Shown one piece after another: positions 1-8,217 of a stretch of DNA of 64,000 bases (position 1 is the first letter of the stretch; the number at the start of each line of letters is the position of its first letter). The notes below the pieces were generated by a model. It saw only the letters and a list, made by a program, of their open reading frames with translations, was not told the origin of the DNA and made no database searches. The position numbers and the translations under genes were made by a program. Location: contig NZ_JBHRSH010000001.1 of the NCBI RefSeq assembly GCF_042643165.1, forward strand, positions 2,170,001 to 2,234,000, read 5' to 3'. The DNA comes from Hyphococcus aureus. Lineage in GTDB: Bacteria; Pseudomonadota; Alphaproteobacteria; Caulobacterales; Parvularculaceae.

Positions 1-1
1 T

Positions 2-2014
2 GTGGATGACGTTTATCTCAACCGTCCGCAAAGCGCAGTGCTCGACATTTATGATGTGGAGCGGATCGAAGTGTTGCGCGGACCGCAAGGTACGCTTTAC
101 GGCCGCAACAGTGTTGGCGGCGCCATTAAATATGTGACCAAGCGCCTTGGCGACGAGCCAAGTTTCAAACTGCGCGCCTCTGGCGGCACCTATGGTCAGT
201 TTGATGTTGTCGGCACGGCCGAAATGCCGTTGACGGATGAATTTGCAGTGGGGGGATCGGTTGCTTACTTTTCGCGGAACGGGTTCGGCGAAAATCTGAC
301 AACAGGCGAGGAGAACTACGACAAAGATCTCCTCGCCTTCCGTGGAAGCGCCGAATATGACAATGATGTCCTGTTCGTGCGGCTTTCCGGCGATTATCTT
401 AAGGACAAGTCGAATTCCAAAGGCGGGCACCGCCTGATTCCGAGCCTCTTCTCCGGGGCTCCGGTGCTTGATGACGTTTACGACTCGCGCGGCGGCATTA
501 CCGGCGAAAATGAAGCCGATGCATATGGCGCCGCGCTTCATGTTGAGCTTGCCCTCAATGATAACTGGACCATCAAGAACATCGCCGCCTGGCGCAAGGA
601 TGACACCTTCACGCAGATCGATTTTGACGCACTTCCAGCGGCCGACGTCGACGTGCCGGCGATCTACGAAAACGAACAGTTCACCGAAGAACTGCAGCTT
701 CTTTATGAAGGCGACGCCGTCGCAGGTGTCCTCGGCTTTTATTATATCGACGCCAACGCCTTCAACACATTCGACGTGGTTCTCGACCTGACCGGCAGTC
801 TGACCCCGCCGCCCTTCGGGCCGCTGCCCGGACTGAACGCCAACACCACCGGCGATGTGGACACAAAGTCCTGGTCGATTTTTGGCGACATCACATTCGA
901 TCTTGAAGAAATCATCGGCGTTCAGGGCGTCGAACTCGCTTTGGGCGGGCGCTACACCAGCGACAAACGTTCCTCGACCGTTCTTCGCCAAACCTATATT
1001 GGCGGCAACTCGCCGGCGCTTGGCGGCACGACATCGACAGTTATCGCCACGACGTCCGATTTTGACGGCGAGGAAACTTTCACCGATTTCAGCCCTCGCG
1101 TGTCGCTCTCGTGGAGCCCGAATGGCGATCACAATCTCTACGCGTCTTACAGTCAGGGCTTTAAAGGCGGCAGTTTCGATCCGCGCGGTCAGTCAAGTTC
1201 GGTGACGGTGGATTTCGACGGCGACGGCGATGTTGATGCTGACGACATCTTCCAGTTCTTCCTGTTCGAACCGGAAGAGGTCGACTCCTACGAACTCGGC
1301 TGGAAGTCGCGTTTCGCCGACGGCCGCGTGACGTCGAATCTGGCGCTGTTTTACGCTGATTACACGAATGTCCAGATCCCCGGTTCGCAAGGCGGAACGG
1401 ATCCGGTCACCATGTTGCCGACTTTCATCGGCGTAACTACCAATGCCGGCGGCGCTGAATTCTATGGCGTCGAGTGGGAAGGGACGGCGCTTCTCGCCGA
1501 GGATCTCTTTGGCGGCGGCGATAGTTTCTCTATCGGCTGGGGCGGCGGCTGGATCAATGCGGACTACACTCAGTTCCTTGTCGGAACTGTGGATGTCGCC
1601 GATCAGCGTGTGGTTCAGAATACGCCGGAATTTTCAGGCGCGCTGACGACGAACTACACTCATCCGGCGAATTTCTTCGGGCGCGGCGGCGAGGTGTCGT
1701 TCATCACCCAGACCTCCTATAAATCGCGCACGAACCAGTTCGAAGTGCCGAACCCCTATCTCGATCAGGGCGGATACGGCCTGCTTGACGCCAGTCTGGT
1801 GTGGACGTCAGAGGACGGCAAGCTACAGATCGGCATTCATGGCAAGAACCTTCTCGACCGTGAATATCGCGTTGCCGGTTACAACTTCGTCGCCCAGAAC
1901 CCGGATGGCAGCCTGGCGACGCCGCTAACCTCGACACTTGGTCTTGAGGGCGTGCTGACAGGGTTCTATGGCCCGCCGCGCACCGTCACCGGCACAGTAC
2001 AGGTCCAGTTCTAG
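2..2014 (+). CDS. TonB-dependent receptor, 5' end outside the window
   Basis: Outer-membrane receptor that imports a ligand using TonB/ExbBD energy. About 670 residues are visible. The signal peptide, TonB box and most of the plug domain lie upstream of the window. What remains opens in the end of the plug (VEVLRGPQGTLYGRNSVGG-type block near residues 20-40) and runs through a full beta-barrel to a C-terminal aromatic end (VQVQF), as expected for outer-membrane insertion. An acidic loop, DFDGDGDVDADD, at residues 404-415 resembles a calcium-binding EF-hand/dockerin loop and lies in a predicted extracellular region. The next genes on the same strand are a hydrolase and an MFS carrier, but a strong terminator follows at once, so they are probably transcribed separately. 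The true start is not in the window. The ligand is unknown. Confidence 0.93.
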   Translation: MDDVYLNRPQSAVLDIYDVERIEVLRGPQGTLYGRNSVGGAIKYVTKRLGDEPSFKLRASGGTYGQFDVVGTAEMPLTDEFAVGGSVAYFSRNGFGENLTTGEENYDKDLLAFRGSAEYDNDVLFVRLSGDYLKDKSNSKGGHRLIPSLFSGAPVLDDVYDSRGGITGENEADAYGAALHVELALNDNWTIKNIAAWRKDDTFTQIDFDALPAADVDVPAIYENEQFTEELQLLYEGDAVAGVLGFYYIDANAFNTFDVVLDLTGSLTPPPFGPLPGLNANTTGDVDTKSWSIFGDITFDLEEIIGVQGVELALGGRYTSDKRSSTVLRQTYIGGNSPALGGTTSTVIATTSDFDGEETFTDFSPRVSLSWSPNGDHNLYASYSQGFKGGSFDPRGQSSSVTVDFDGDGDVDADDIFQFFLFEPEEVDSYELGWKSRFADGRVTSNLALFYADYTNVQIPGSQGGTDPVTMLPTFIGVTTNAGGAEFYGVEWEGTALLAEDLFGGGDSFSIGWGGGWINADYTQFLVGTVDVADQRVVQNTPEFSGALTTNYTHPANFFGRGGEVSFITQTSYKSRTNQFEVPNPYLDQGGYGLLDASLVWTSEDGKLQIGIHGKNLLDREYRVAGYNFVAQNPDGSLATPLTSTLGLEGVLTGFYGPPRTVTGTVQVQF

Positions 2015-2038
2015 GGAGAAATCCCTTCCTCGCGAAGC

Positions 2039-2076
2039 GGGGCGGCGGCTTGCGTTCTTGCCGCCGCCCCGTTTTT
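2039..2076 (+). terminator. Rho-independent terminator after the first TBDR
   Basis: An 11-bp perfect GC stem (2039-2049 with 2060-2070) with a 10-nt loop is followed by GTTTTT. It sits 25 bp after the TBDR stop codon and before the start of the hydrolase gene. Confidence 0.9.
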
Positions 2077-2104
2077 CCTTCACTTCTTGGGGCGCAGGGC
2101 CAAG

Positions 2105-3055
2105 ATGAAAAAACTTCTTTTCTCCATAATTGTGCTTGCTGTGATCATCGCGGGCGCCGCGGGCGTTTTTTACTGGCGCGCGAGCCAAGGCGCGCCGGCC
2201 GATAGTCTCGAACAGACTTATTTCACCGATGCTGACCGTTTCGTCGACGTCGCCGGTGCGCGGGTTCGTATCCGCGAAGAAGGCCCGGCGGATGCGCCTG
2301 TTATCGTCCTTATCCATGGTTTTACGCACAGTCTTGAAACCTGGGATGCGTGGGCGGCGGCGCTGAAAAGCGATTATCGTGTGGTGCGTTACGACCTGTT
2401 GGGACACGGGCTCACTGGCCCCGACCCGAAAGAGCGCTACGCCCCGGCGGAACGCGCCGCCTTTGTGGGCGATGTGCTGGATGCGCTCGACATCGACCGC
2501 GTTTTCATCGCCGGAAATTCTCTCGGCGGCTTGGCGGCCTGGCGTTTCGCGCATGACCATCCCGATCGCACTGCGGCGTTGATCCTTATTTCTCCCGGTG
2601 TCTTTTCTCTCAATGGCGTCAGCGACGAGCCAGCGGAAATTCCGGCGGCGATGAAAGCCTATCTTATGACGGTGCCAGAAGCCGGCGTTACGGCGAGCGC
2701 CGGCATCATCTATGGCGACGATACCAAACTGACGCCCGAACGTCTTGCGACCATGCGTGACATGATGCGTCGTGAAGGCAATGGCGCAGCGATGATTAAA
2801 TCACTGGAAGAGTTTACGCTGCCAGATCCTTCAGCACTGCTTACGGAAATAGAAACGCCGACACTCATTCTCTGGGGCGAAGCGGATGCGGTGATACCGA
2901 TCGAGCAGGGGCGGCGCATGGAGGCTTTAATGCCCAATGCTCAACTCATCACCTATCCCGGCGTTGGCCATGCGGCGCAGGAAGAAGCGCCCGGTGAAAC
3001 GGTCGCCGATGCGCGGGCGTTTCTGCTTGGCCTTGGCGATGGGGCGGATGAATAA
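2105..3055 (+). CDS. Alpha/beta-hydrolase, membrane-anchored or exported
   Basis: Predicted ester or C-C hydrolase of the alpha/beta-hydrolase fold, 316 residues. The ATG at 2105 is preferred over an upstream TTG because it begins a clear signal anchor (MKKLLFSIIVLAVIIAG). The oxyanion region HGFTHSLETWD follows the first strands. The nucleophile elbow is GNSLGG with Ser139. The acid lies in LILWGEADAVIP and the histidine in GVGHAAQEEAP, so the triad looks complete. The N-terminal hydrophobic segment suggests action at the outer face of the inner membrane or in the periplasm. The stop codon directly abuts the ATG of the MFS gene, so the two are co-transcribed and probably handle one substrate. 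The substrate cannot be read from the sequence. Confidence 0.88.
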   Translation: MKKLLFSIIVLAVIIAGAAGVFYWRASQGAPADSLEQTYFTDADRFVDVAGARVRIREEGPADAPVIVLIHGFTHSLETWDAWAAALKSDYRVVRYDLLGHGLTGPDPKERYAPAERAAFVGDVLDALDIDRVFIAGNSLGGLAAWRFAHDHPDRTAALILISPGVFSLNGVSDEPAEIPAAMKAYLMTVPEAGVTASAGIIYGDDTKLTPERLATMRDMMRREGNGAAMIKSLEEFTLPDPSALLTEIETPTLILWGEADAVIPIEQGRRMEALMPNAQLITYPGVGHAAQEEAPGETVADARAFLLGLGDGADE

Positions 3056-4369
3056 ATGAAGGCGCCAACACCGTTCTATCGGGCTTATGTGCTGTTTGCG
3101 CTTGTTGTCGTCTACACGTTCAATTTCATCGACCGTCAGATCGTCGGCATTCTGGCCGTGCCGATCAAGACGGAGCTTGCGCTTTCCGACACCCAGCTCA
3201 GTCTTATGGGCGGACTGGCTTTCGCGCTGTTTTACACTTTTCTGGGCATTCCCATCGCGATGCTTGCCGACCGTAAGAGCCGCGTGTGGATCATGACAAT
3301 TGCGCTTGCGGTGTGGAGCGCCATGACGGCGGCGTGCGGTTTTGCACAAAACTTTACGCAGCTGTTTCTTGCGCGCCTTGGCGTCGGGGTGGGGGAGGCG
3401 GGCGGCGTTGCGCCTGCTTACTCTCTCATTTCCGATTATTTCCCGCAGGAAAAACGCGCCCGGGCGCTCAGCATTTATTCCTTCGGCATTCCCATCGGGT
3501 CGGCGCTCGGCATTCTTCTGGGCGGCGTGTTGACCAGTTATCTGGGATGGCGCGAGGCTTTTCTGATCGTCGGTCTTGCCGGCATTGCGATTGTACCGGT
3601 CTTTCGCTTGACCATGCGTGAGCCCAAGCGCGGCGGGCTTGATCGCGCCGGCGCTCCGTCGGCGCCAGCGCCTATTGGCGAAGTTTTAAGCACGATTATA
3701 GGCAAGCCGAGTTTTTGGGGACTTTCGCTCGGCGCCGCCAGTTCGTCGATGATGGGATACGGCCTTATCTTCTGGCTGCCATCCTTCTTTGTACGGAGCT
3801 ATGGCGACGCGCTGCCGGGATTTTTTTCCTGGATGCCGGGCTTTCTGGTGCCGGAAAATCCGGGCCCGCTTCTCTATGCATCCTATTTTTACGCTGCGAT
3901 CCTGCTGCTTGGCGGGATTGTCGGGATCTGGTTCGGCGGGTCCATGGCGGACCGCTTTGGCGCGCGCAGCAAGGGCGCTTACGCCCTGGTGCCGGCTTTT
4001 GCTTTTGCGGCGACCATTCCCTTTTTCGTGGTCGGCGTCACCGCGCCCACGCTCTGGATCGCCTTTCCTGCGTTCCTGGTTATTCAGGCGCTAAGCCTTG
4101 TCTGGCTGGGGCCTGTTCTTTCCGCCTTTCAACATTTGGCGCCGCCGAATATGCGCGCCACGACGTCAGCTATTTTTCTCTTCATCAACAATCTTATCGG
4201 CATCGGCGTCGGCAATCTCGCCATCGGCGCGATCTCGGACAGTCTTAAAGCCGAATTTGGCGATGAAAGCCTGCGCTATGCGATCCTCTGCGGAACTGTT
4301 TTTTACGTGATCGCCGCCGGGCTGTTCTTCCTGACGTCACGCAGGCTCAAAAAAGACTGGGTGCATTAG
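3056..4369 (+). CDS. MFS transporter, Spinster-like
   Basis: Inner-membrane secondary carrier of the major facilitator superfamily, 437 residues with about 12 hydrophobic helices. The first helix carries FIDRQIVGILAVPIK, and the loop-2/3 region has MLADRKSRVWIM, both typical of Spinster-related bacterial MFS proteins beside TonB receptors. GVGVGEAGGVAPAYSLISDYF is the conserved helix-4/5 block. The ATG follows the hydrolase stop with no gap (TAAATG), so translational coupling is likely. The substrate may be the hydrolase product, but this is inferred from context only. A closely similar MFS gene lies at 18958. Confidence 0.9.
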   Translation: MKAPTPFYRAYVLFALVVVYTFNFIDRQIVGILAVPIKTELALSDTQLSLMGGLAFALFYTFLGIPIAMLADRKSRVWIMTIALAVWSAMTAACGFAQNFTQLFLARLGVGVGEAGGVAPAYSLISDYFPQEKRARALSIYSFGIPIGSALGILLGGVLTSYLGWREAFLIVGLAGIAIVPVFRLTMREPKRGGLDRAGAPSAPAPIGEVLSTIIGKPSFWGLSLGAASSSMMGYGLIFWLPSFFVRSYGDALPGFFSWMPGFLVPENPGPLLYASYFYAAILLLGGIVGIWFGGSMADRFGARSKGAYALVPAFAFAATIPFFVVGVTAPTLWIAFPAFLVIQALSLVWLGPVLSAFQHLAPPNMRATTSAIFLFINNLIGIGVGNLAIGAISDSLKAEFGDESLRYAILCGTVFYVIAAGLFFLTSRRLKKDWVH

Positions 4370-4439
4370 TACTGGCCGCCAGCTTGACGTTTCTGGGTGA
4401 TCTTGACAGCCTGCGCAGCCGGAGAGGGCGCGCATCGAT

Positions 4440-5456
4440 ATGGTCACGCAGAAAAAAATTGGAGTATGCGCGCTATTGCTGGCGGCGCTGATTTTTTCCG
4501 CAAGCTGCGATCGCACAGAAGAGTCTCCGTCTCAATCGGTTTCTGAAGACAGCGCCTGCTTCGCACCATCCGAACCGGTTTTCATCAAGGGTGGCGCTTT
4601 TACGATGGGCGCTGATGACGCTTATCCGGAAGAGGGGCCCGCGCATCAGGTCGCCGTGTCATCCTTCTGGATCGATCCGGCTGAGGTCACGGTAGCGCGT
4701 TTCGCCGCGTTCGTTGAGGCGACCGGCTATGTCACACTTGCAGAAAAGCCTGTAAATCAGGAGACTTTCGAGGGTGCTCCTATTGTAAACGCGGCGGTGC
4801 TTGAACCTGGCGGCGCGGTGTTTCAGCCGTCCCCGAATATGTCGCTTAGCGCTTTCAACTGGTGGAAATATGTGCCCGGCGCAAATTGGCGTTATCCGCG
4901 CGGTCCGAATAACCCAGCCGCGTCTGCGTCAGAGCCTGTCACCCAAATCGCCTTTGAAGACGCGCTCGCCTTTGCGCAATGGGCGAGGGGGCGTCTGCCG
5001 ACGGAAGCGGAATGGGAATATGCAGCGAATGCTGGCGGTGCGAACGCGGTAATGCGCTCGGCGCCGCCAGAAGAGGCGAACACCTGGCAGGGTATATTCC
5101 CCGTCCAGAACACCAAACGCGATGGTTATGAGGGCGTCGCACCCGCAGGCTGTTTTGAGCCAAACGCCTTTGGTTTGTACGACATGATTGGCAATGTCTG
5201 GGAGTGGACTGCAAACTGGTATGCTCCCGGGCATGAGGATGGGGAAGGGGGCTCGCTTTCAGGGCCGCCGGCGGATCGCAGTTACGATCCGCGCAATCCG
5301 GGCGTCGCCGTGCGGGTCGTCAAAGGCGGGAGCTATCTGTGTGCGGAAAATTATTGCATGCGTTACAGACCCTCGGCGCGGCACGCGCAAGACACGGGGC
5401 TGGGAACCAATCACATTGGCTTTCGGCTGGTCTATGATAACGCGGAACCGAAGTGA
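4440..5456 (+). CDS. Formylglycine-generating enzyme (sulfatase-modifying factor), exported
   Basis: Predicted copper-dependent oxidase that converts the sulfatase active-site Cys to C-alpha-formylglycine. It has 338 residues. The N-terminus is a signal peptide ending FSASC, a lipobox-like site with Cys23. The rest is one FGE-sulfatase domain: FIKGGAFTMGADD near 48-60, PGANWRYPRGP near 147-156, RLPTEAEWEY at 185-194, GNVWEWT at 251-257. The block GGSYLCAENYCMRYR contains both catalytic cysteines (Cys301 and Cys306), matching Cys336/Cys341 of human SUMF1, so this is a true FGE and not merely an EgtB/PvdO-type relative. Its likely client, a CSPTR sulfatase, is encoded about 1 kb downstream. Export of an FGE is unusual in bacteria, where characterised aerobic FGEs are cytosolic. 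It may share the hydrolase-MFS transcript, 70 bp upstream. Confidence 0.9.
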   Translation: MVTQKKIGVCALLLAALIFSASCDRTEESPSQSVSEDSACFAPSEPVFIKGGAFTMGADDAYPEEGPAHQVAVSSFWIDPAEVTVARFAAFVEATGYVTLAEKPVNQETFEGAPIVNAAVLEPGGAVFQPSPNMSLSAFNWWKYVPGANWRYPRGPNNPAASASEPVTQIAFEDALAFAQWARGRLPTEAEWEYAANAGGANAVMRSAPPEEANTWQGIFPVQNTKRDGYEGVAPAGCFEPNAFGLYDMIGNVWEWTANWYAPGHEDGEGGSLSGPPADRSYDPRNPGVAVRVVKGGSYLCAENYCMRYRPSARHAQDTGLGTNHIGFRLVYDNAEPK

Positions 5457-5465
5457 CGGCGGGGC

Positions 5466-6080
5466 CTAATCCTCAAGATCGGCCACATCGAGCGCAATCT
5501 TGGCCATGGTCGGGAAAAATTGCGCATCATCCAGCGTAAGAGGTCCGGGGCTATTGATGATCTGATTATTCATCACGCTGTTGAAAACCTGGCCCGCGAT
5601 GGCGAGCTTCCGGCTTTCGGTTTGCGTCAGTTTTCTTCCCAAAGCGGCCTCAATGGCGGTCATCAAATCCATAAGGCGGCGATCACGATAAGGTCCGAAC
5701 TCCGCCCAGAAGCTTGGATCGCTGGCCGACATTTCAAGGACTGCATGCCAGAGATTCCGGTGGCTCAAAATCCGGTCATAGGTGTCTTCGAGGAACTTGG
5801 CGTAAACCTGTTTTGGGCTCTTTCCTTTCCAGACGGCGGCGGCCTCATCTCCGATTCCGGTTTCAAGAAAATCTACGATAAGGATTTTCAGAAACTCCTC
5901 CTTGCTGCCGAAGCGCTGGTAAAATGAGCCAACGGACCGCTTGGCGCTCCGGGCAAGCTCGCCCACGGAGAGTTCTGCAAAAGTCTGCGTTTCCAACATC
6001 TTGAAGGCAGCTGTGATGAATTTTTCGGCTGTGACCCTACTGCGGTTCTGCTGGGGAAGACGTTCGACCGTCTCGTTCAT
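5466..6080 (-). CDS. TetR-family transcriptional regulator
   Basis: A 204-residue one-component regulator. Its N-terminal helix-turn-helix (RVTAEKFITAAFKMLE ... LSVGELARSAKRSVGSFYQRFGSKEEF, residues about 15-62) is of TetR type, and the C-terminal ligand-binding half is not assignable. It is divergent from the sulfatase gene and converges on the FGE gene with only 9 bp between stop codons. A perfect inverted repeat (6113-6138) lies 33 bp upstream of its start, in the shared promoter region, and is the obvious operator. It probably represses itself and the sulfatase-TBDR pair until a ligand appears. The ATG at 6080 is chosen because no other in-frame start lies upstream before the operator. 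Confidence 0.88.
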   Translation of the reverse strand: MNETVERLPQQNRSRVTAEKFITAAFKMLETQTFAELSVGELARSAKRSVGSFYQRFGSKEEFLKILIVDFLETGIGDEAAAVWKGKSPKQVYAKFLEDTYDRILSHRNLWHAVLEMSASDPSFWAEFGPYRDRRLMDLMTAIEAALGRKLTQTESRKLAIAGQVFNSVMNNQIINSPGPLTLDDAQFFPTMAKIALDVADLED

Positions 6081-6112
6081 AAGCGTACTCTCACCCCCTC
6101 CTTGACATTATT

Positions 6113-6138
6113 ATGTGAATATGAGTTCATATTCACAT
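6113..6138. promoter_or_regulatory. Perfect inverted repeat, probable TetR operator
   Basis: ATGTGAATATGA, a 2-nt spacer (GT), then TCATATTCACAT. Both 12-bp arms match perfectly. The site lies between the divergent TetR and sulfatase genes and overlaps AT-rich DNA able to hold promoter elements; a TTGACA sits at 6102-6107. The size and symmetry fit a TetR dimer site. Confidence 0.78.
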
Positions 6139-6447
6139 GAGGGGCAACCCGGTGGGAGGTCTGTTCGCATTGCCGCAATATTCCGTTTCAATCCAAATGG
6201 ATTTTTGCGTCATTTCGGCGGGTCATGCAAAGGGAGCCAGATGGGAGCGGCGGTGCGCCGCATGTGGAGAGCTCCCGGCCTGGTTCGAAATGCATTGTTC
6301 CCGCGGGCGCCCCTCTGAATTGAAACGATAACGCCTTATCCGCGATTGCCGTCAAAGGCGGCCGGACCGGGCGGTGACATTCGATCTGCGGCGCGCTTTT
6401 AAGACCAATAAAAGCAAAATGGCGGCGCCTCGCAGCGGGAGGGAATA
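6139..6447. other. Leader/intergenic DNA before the sulfatase gene
   Basis: About 310 bp with no convincing gene. Short open frames here lack ribosome sites and family resemblance. A strong Shine-Dalgarno run (GGGAGGGA, from about 6438) ends the region just before the GTG start of the sulfatase. No clear promoter is visible, so a long 5' leader starting near the operator at 6113 is possible. Confidence 0.5.
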
Positions 6448-8148
6448 GTGCGGCGCCGGAAATCCATCCGTAACGCGTTTGTCTGCGTCTTCTCTGTTCT
6501 GGCTGCAAGCTGCCAGAGTGGGAATGACGAAAATGCATCTCAAACTGCAGCGCAACAAGCGCCAGTGCAGAGGAGCGCGTCCGCACCCTCTGGCGATACG
6601 CAAACAAAACGCCCCAATATTCTCCTCATTGTCGCCGATGACCTTGGTTACGCAGATCTTGGTATCTTCGGAAGCGAAATCCCAACGCCGAATATCGACG
6701 CTCTGGCGAAAAACGGCATGCTGTTCACCAATTTTTACGCCCATATGGCGTGTTCGCCGACGCGAGCGATGTTGATGTCAGGAACGGATAGTCATCTTGC
6801 CGGGCTAGGCGTGATGAACCCGTCAACCGATCCGGCGCAAGCAGGTCAGCCCGGTTATGAAAGCTATCTGAATTTCCGTGTCGCCAGCATGGCGAACCTG
6901 ATGAAAGATGCAGGCTATCACACCTACATGACCGGCAAATGGCATCTCGGCCATACGGTTGAGACTGGCCCGCGCGCGCGGGGGTTTGAAAAGTCTTTTG
7001 TGTCCATTGACGGCGCCGCGCATCTTGGCGGCTTATCGTGGAACGGGCCGGGCCTTGCGCCTTATCGTGACGGCGAAGAAATGGTCACCGTCGGCGAGGA
7101 TTTCTATACCACGCGTTTCTACACCGAGCGCATGATCGACTACATCGAAGGCGGACGCGAAGACGATAAACCGTTCTTCGCCTATCTCGCCTATACGGCG
7201 CCCCATTGGCCGTTGCAGGCGCCGCGCGCTTCGATTGAAAAATTCTCAGGCCAATATGATGACGGTTATGAAGCGCTATACAAGCGCCGCTTCGCCAGCA
7301 TGAAAGAGCGCGGTTTTATTCCGGCGGACGCGGAGGAATTGCCGCCCGTCGAAGGACAGCCCGCCTGGGAAGACCTTACGGAAGAAGAACAGCGGATTGA
7401 ATCGCGCAAAATGGAAATCTACGCCGCGATGGTGAGCGAGCTCGACGCCTATATCGGCCGTGTCATCGACTATCTCAAATCCATTGACGAATTCGACAAC
7501 ACCTTCATCTTTTTCATGTCTGACAATGGGCCAGAAGCCATCCGCCGGGATCTTGCGCCGCCCATTTCCGACTGGGTCGCAGAGTGTTGCGACAATTCCT
7601 ACGACAATCTCGGAAACAGCGATTCATACGTCATGTACGGGCCGAACTGGGCGCGGGCGAGTTCTGTCGCATTTCACGGCGCGAAAATGACGGCCTTTGA
7701 CGGCGGCATTCATGTGCCTGCTTTCGCGCATTATCCGGATCTTGTTTCAAGCGGTGAACGCAACAGTCAATTCGTCACCGTGATGGATGTTCTGCCGACC
7801 TTTATGGATCTAGCGGATGCGTCGCTTCCGGACGGCGCTTATCGGGGGCGGACGGTCTTTCCCGTCAAGGGCAGTTCGATCCTCGCGACGCTGGAGGATC
7901 CGCAAGCGTCGATTCACGACACGTCAGATGCGGTGGGGTGGGAGCTTTACGGCCACAAGGCGCTGCGTCAGGGCGACTGGAAACTGGTTTGGGACGCCAC
8001 AGACCAGGATGACGCGTCATGGCGCCTCTACAACATCGCGCAAGATCCGCAGGAACAAAATGATTTGAGCAGCACTGAGCGGCGCCGGCTCAACGCGATG
8101 CTGTCTCTTTGGGAGACCTATCACGAAGAGAACGGGCTTCGACCTTAA
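6448..8148 (+). CDS. Cys-type sulfatase (arylsulfatase family), exported lipoprotein-like
   Basis: Predicted type I sulfatase hydrolysing a sulfate ester outside the cytoplasm, 566 residues. It has a GTG start with a strong ribosome site 3-10 bp upstream. The N-terminus is a signal peptide with a lipobox-like end (LAASC, Cys22). Metal-binding NILLIVADDLGYADLG is at residues 57-72. The sulfatase signature CSPTR is at 102-106, where Cys102 must be oxidised to formylglycine. TGKWHLGH follows, and the second metal site is in FFMSDNGPEA. All core catalytic elements are present. An FGE is encoded upstream and a large TBDR directly downstream (69 bp), suggesting uptake of a sulfated molecule or its desulfated product. 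The exact substrate class is not determinable; the length is typical of arylsulfatases. Confidence 0.93.
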   Translation: MRRRKSIRNAFVCVFSVLAASCQSGNDENASQTAAQQAPVQRSASAPSGDTQTKRPNILLIVADDLGYADLGIFGSEIPTPNIDALAKNGMLFTNFYAHMACSPTRAMLMSGTDSHLAGLGVMNPSTDPAQAGQPGYESYLNFRVASMANLMKDAGYHTYMTGKWHLGHTVETGPRARGFEKSFVSIDGAAHLGGLSWNGPGLAPYRDGEEMVTVGEDFYTTRFYTERMIDYIEGGREDDKPFFAYLAYTAPHWPLQAPRASIEKFSGQYDDGYEALYKRRFASMKERGFIPADAEELPPVEGQPAWEDLTEEEQRIESRKMEIYAAMVSELDAYIGRVIDYLKSIDEFDNTFIFFMSDNGPEAIRRDLAPPISDWVAECCDNSYDNLGNSDSYVMYGPNWARASSVAFHGAKMTAFDGGIHVPAFAHYPDLVSSGERNSQFVTVMDVLPTFMDLADASLPDGAYRGRTVFPVKGSSILATLEDPQASIHDTSDAVGWELYGHKALRQGDWKLVWDATDQDDASWRLYNIAQDPQEQNDLSSTERRRLNAMLSLWETYHEENGLRP

Positions 8149-8217
8149 CGAACTGAAGAAAACAGCCCGGCTTCAGGAGTCGGGTGGTGATAAAAAACTA
8201 ATATATGGGAGGCATAC

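Noticed and set aside
6102..6135. Sigma-70 promoter reading TTGACA with a -10 inside the TetR palindrome
   Set aside because: TTGACA is perfect, but at 16-19 bp spacing the -10 candidates (GTTCAT, TTCATA) are poor. Kept only as a remark in the operator entry.
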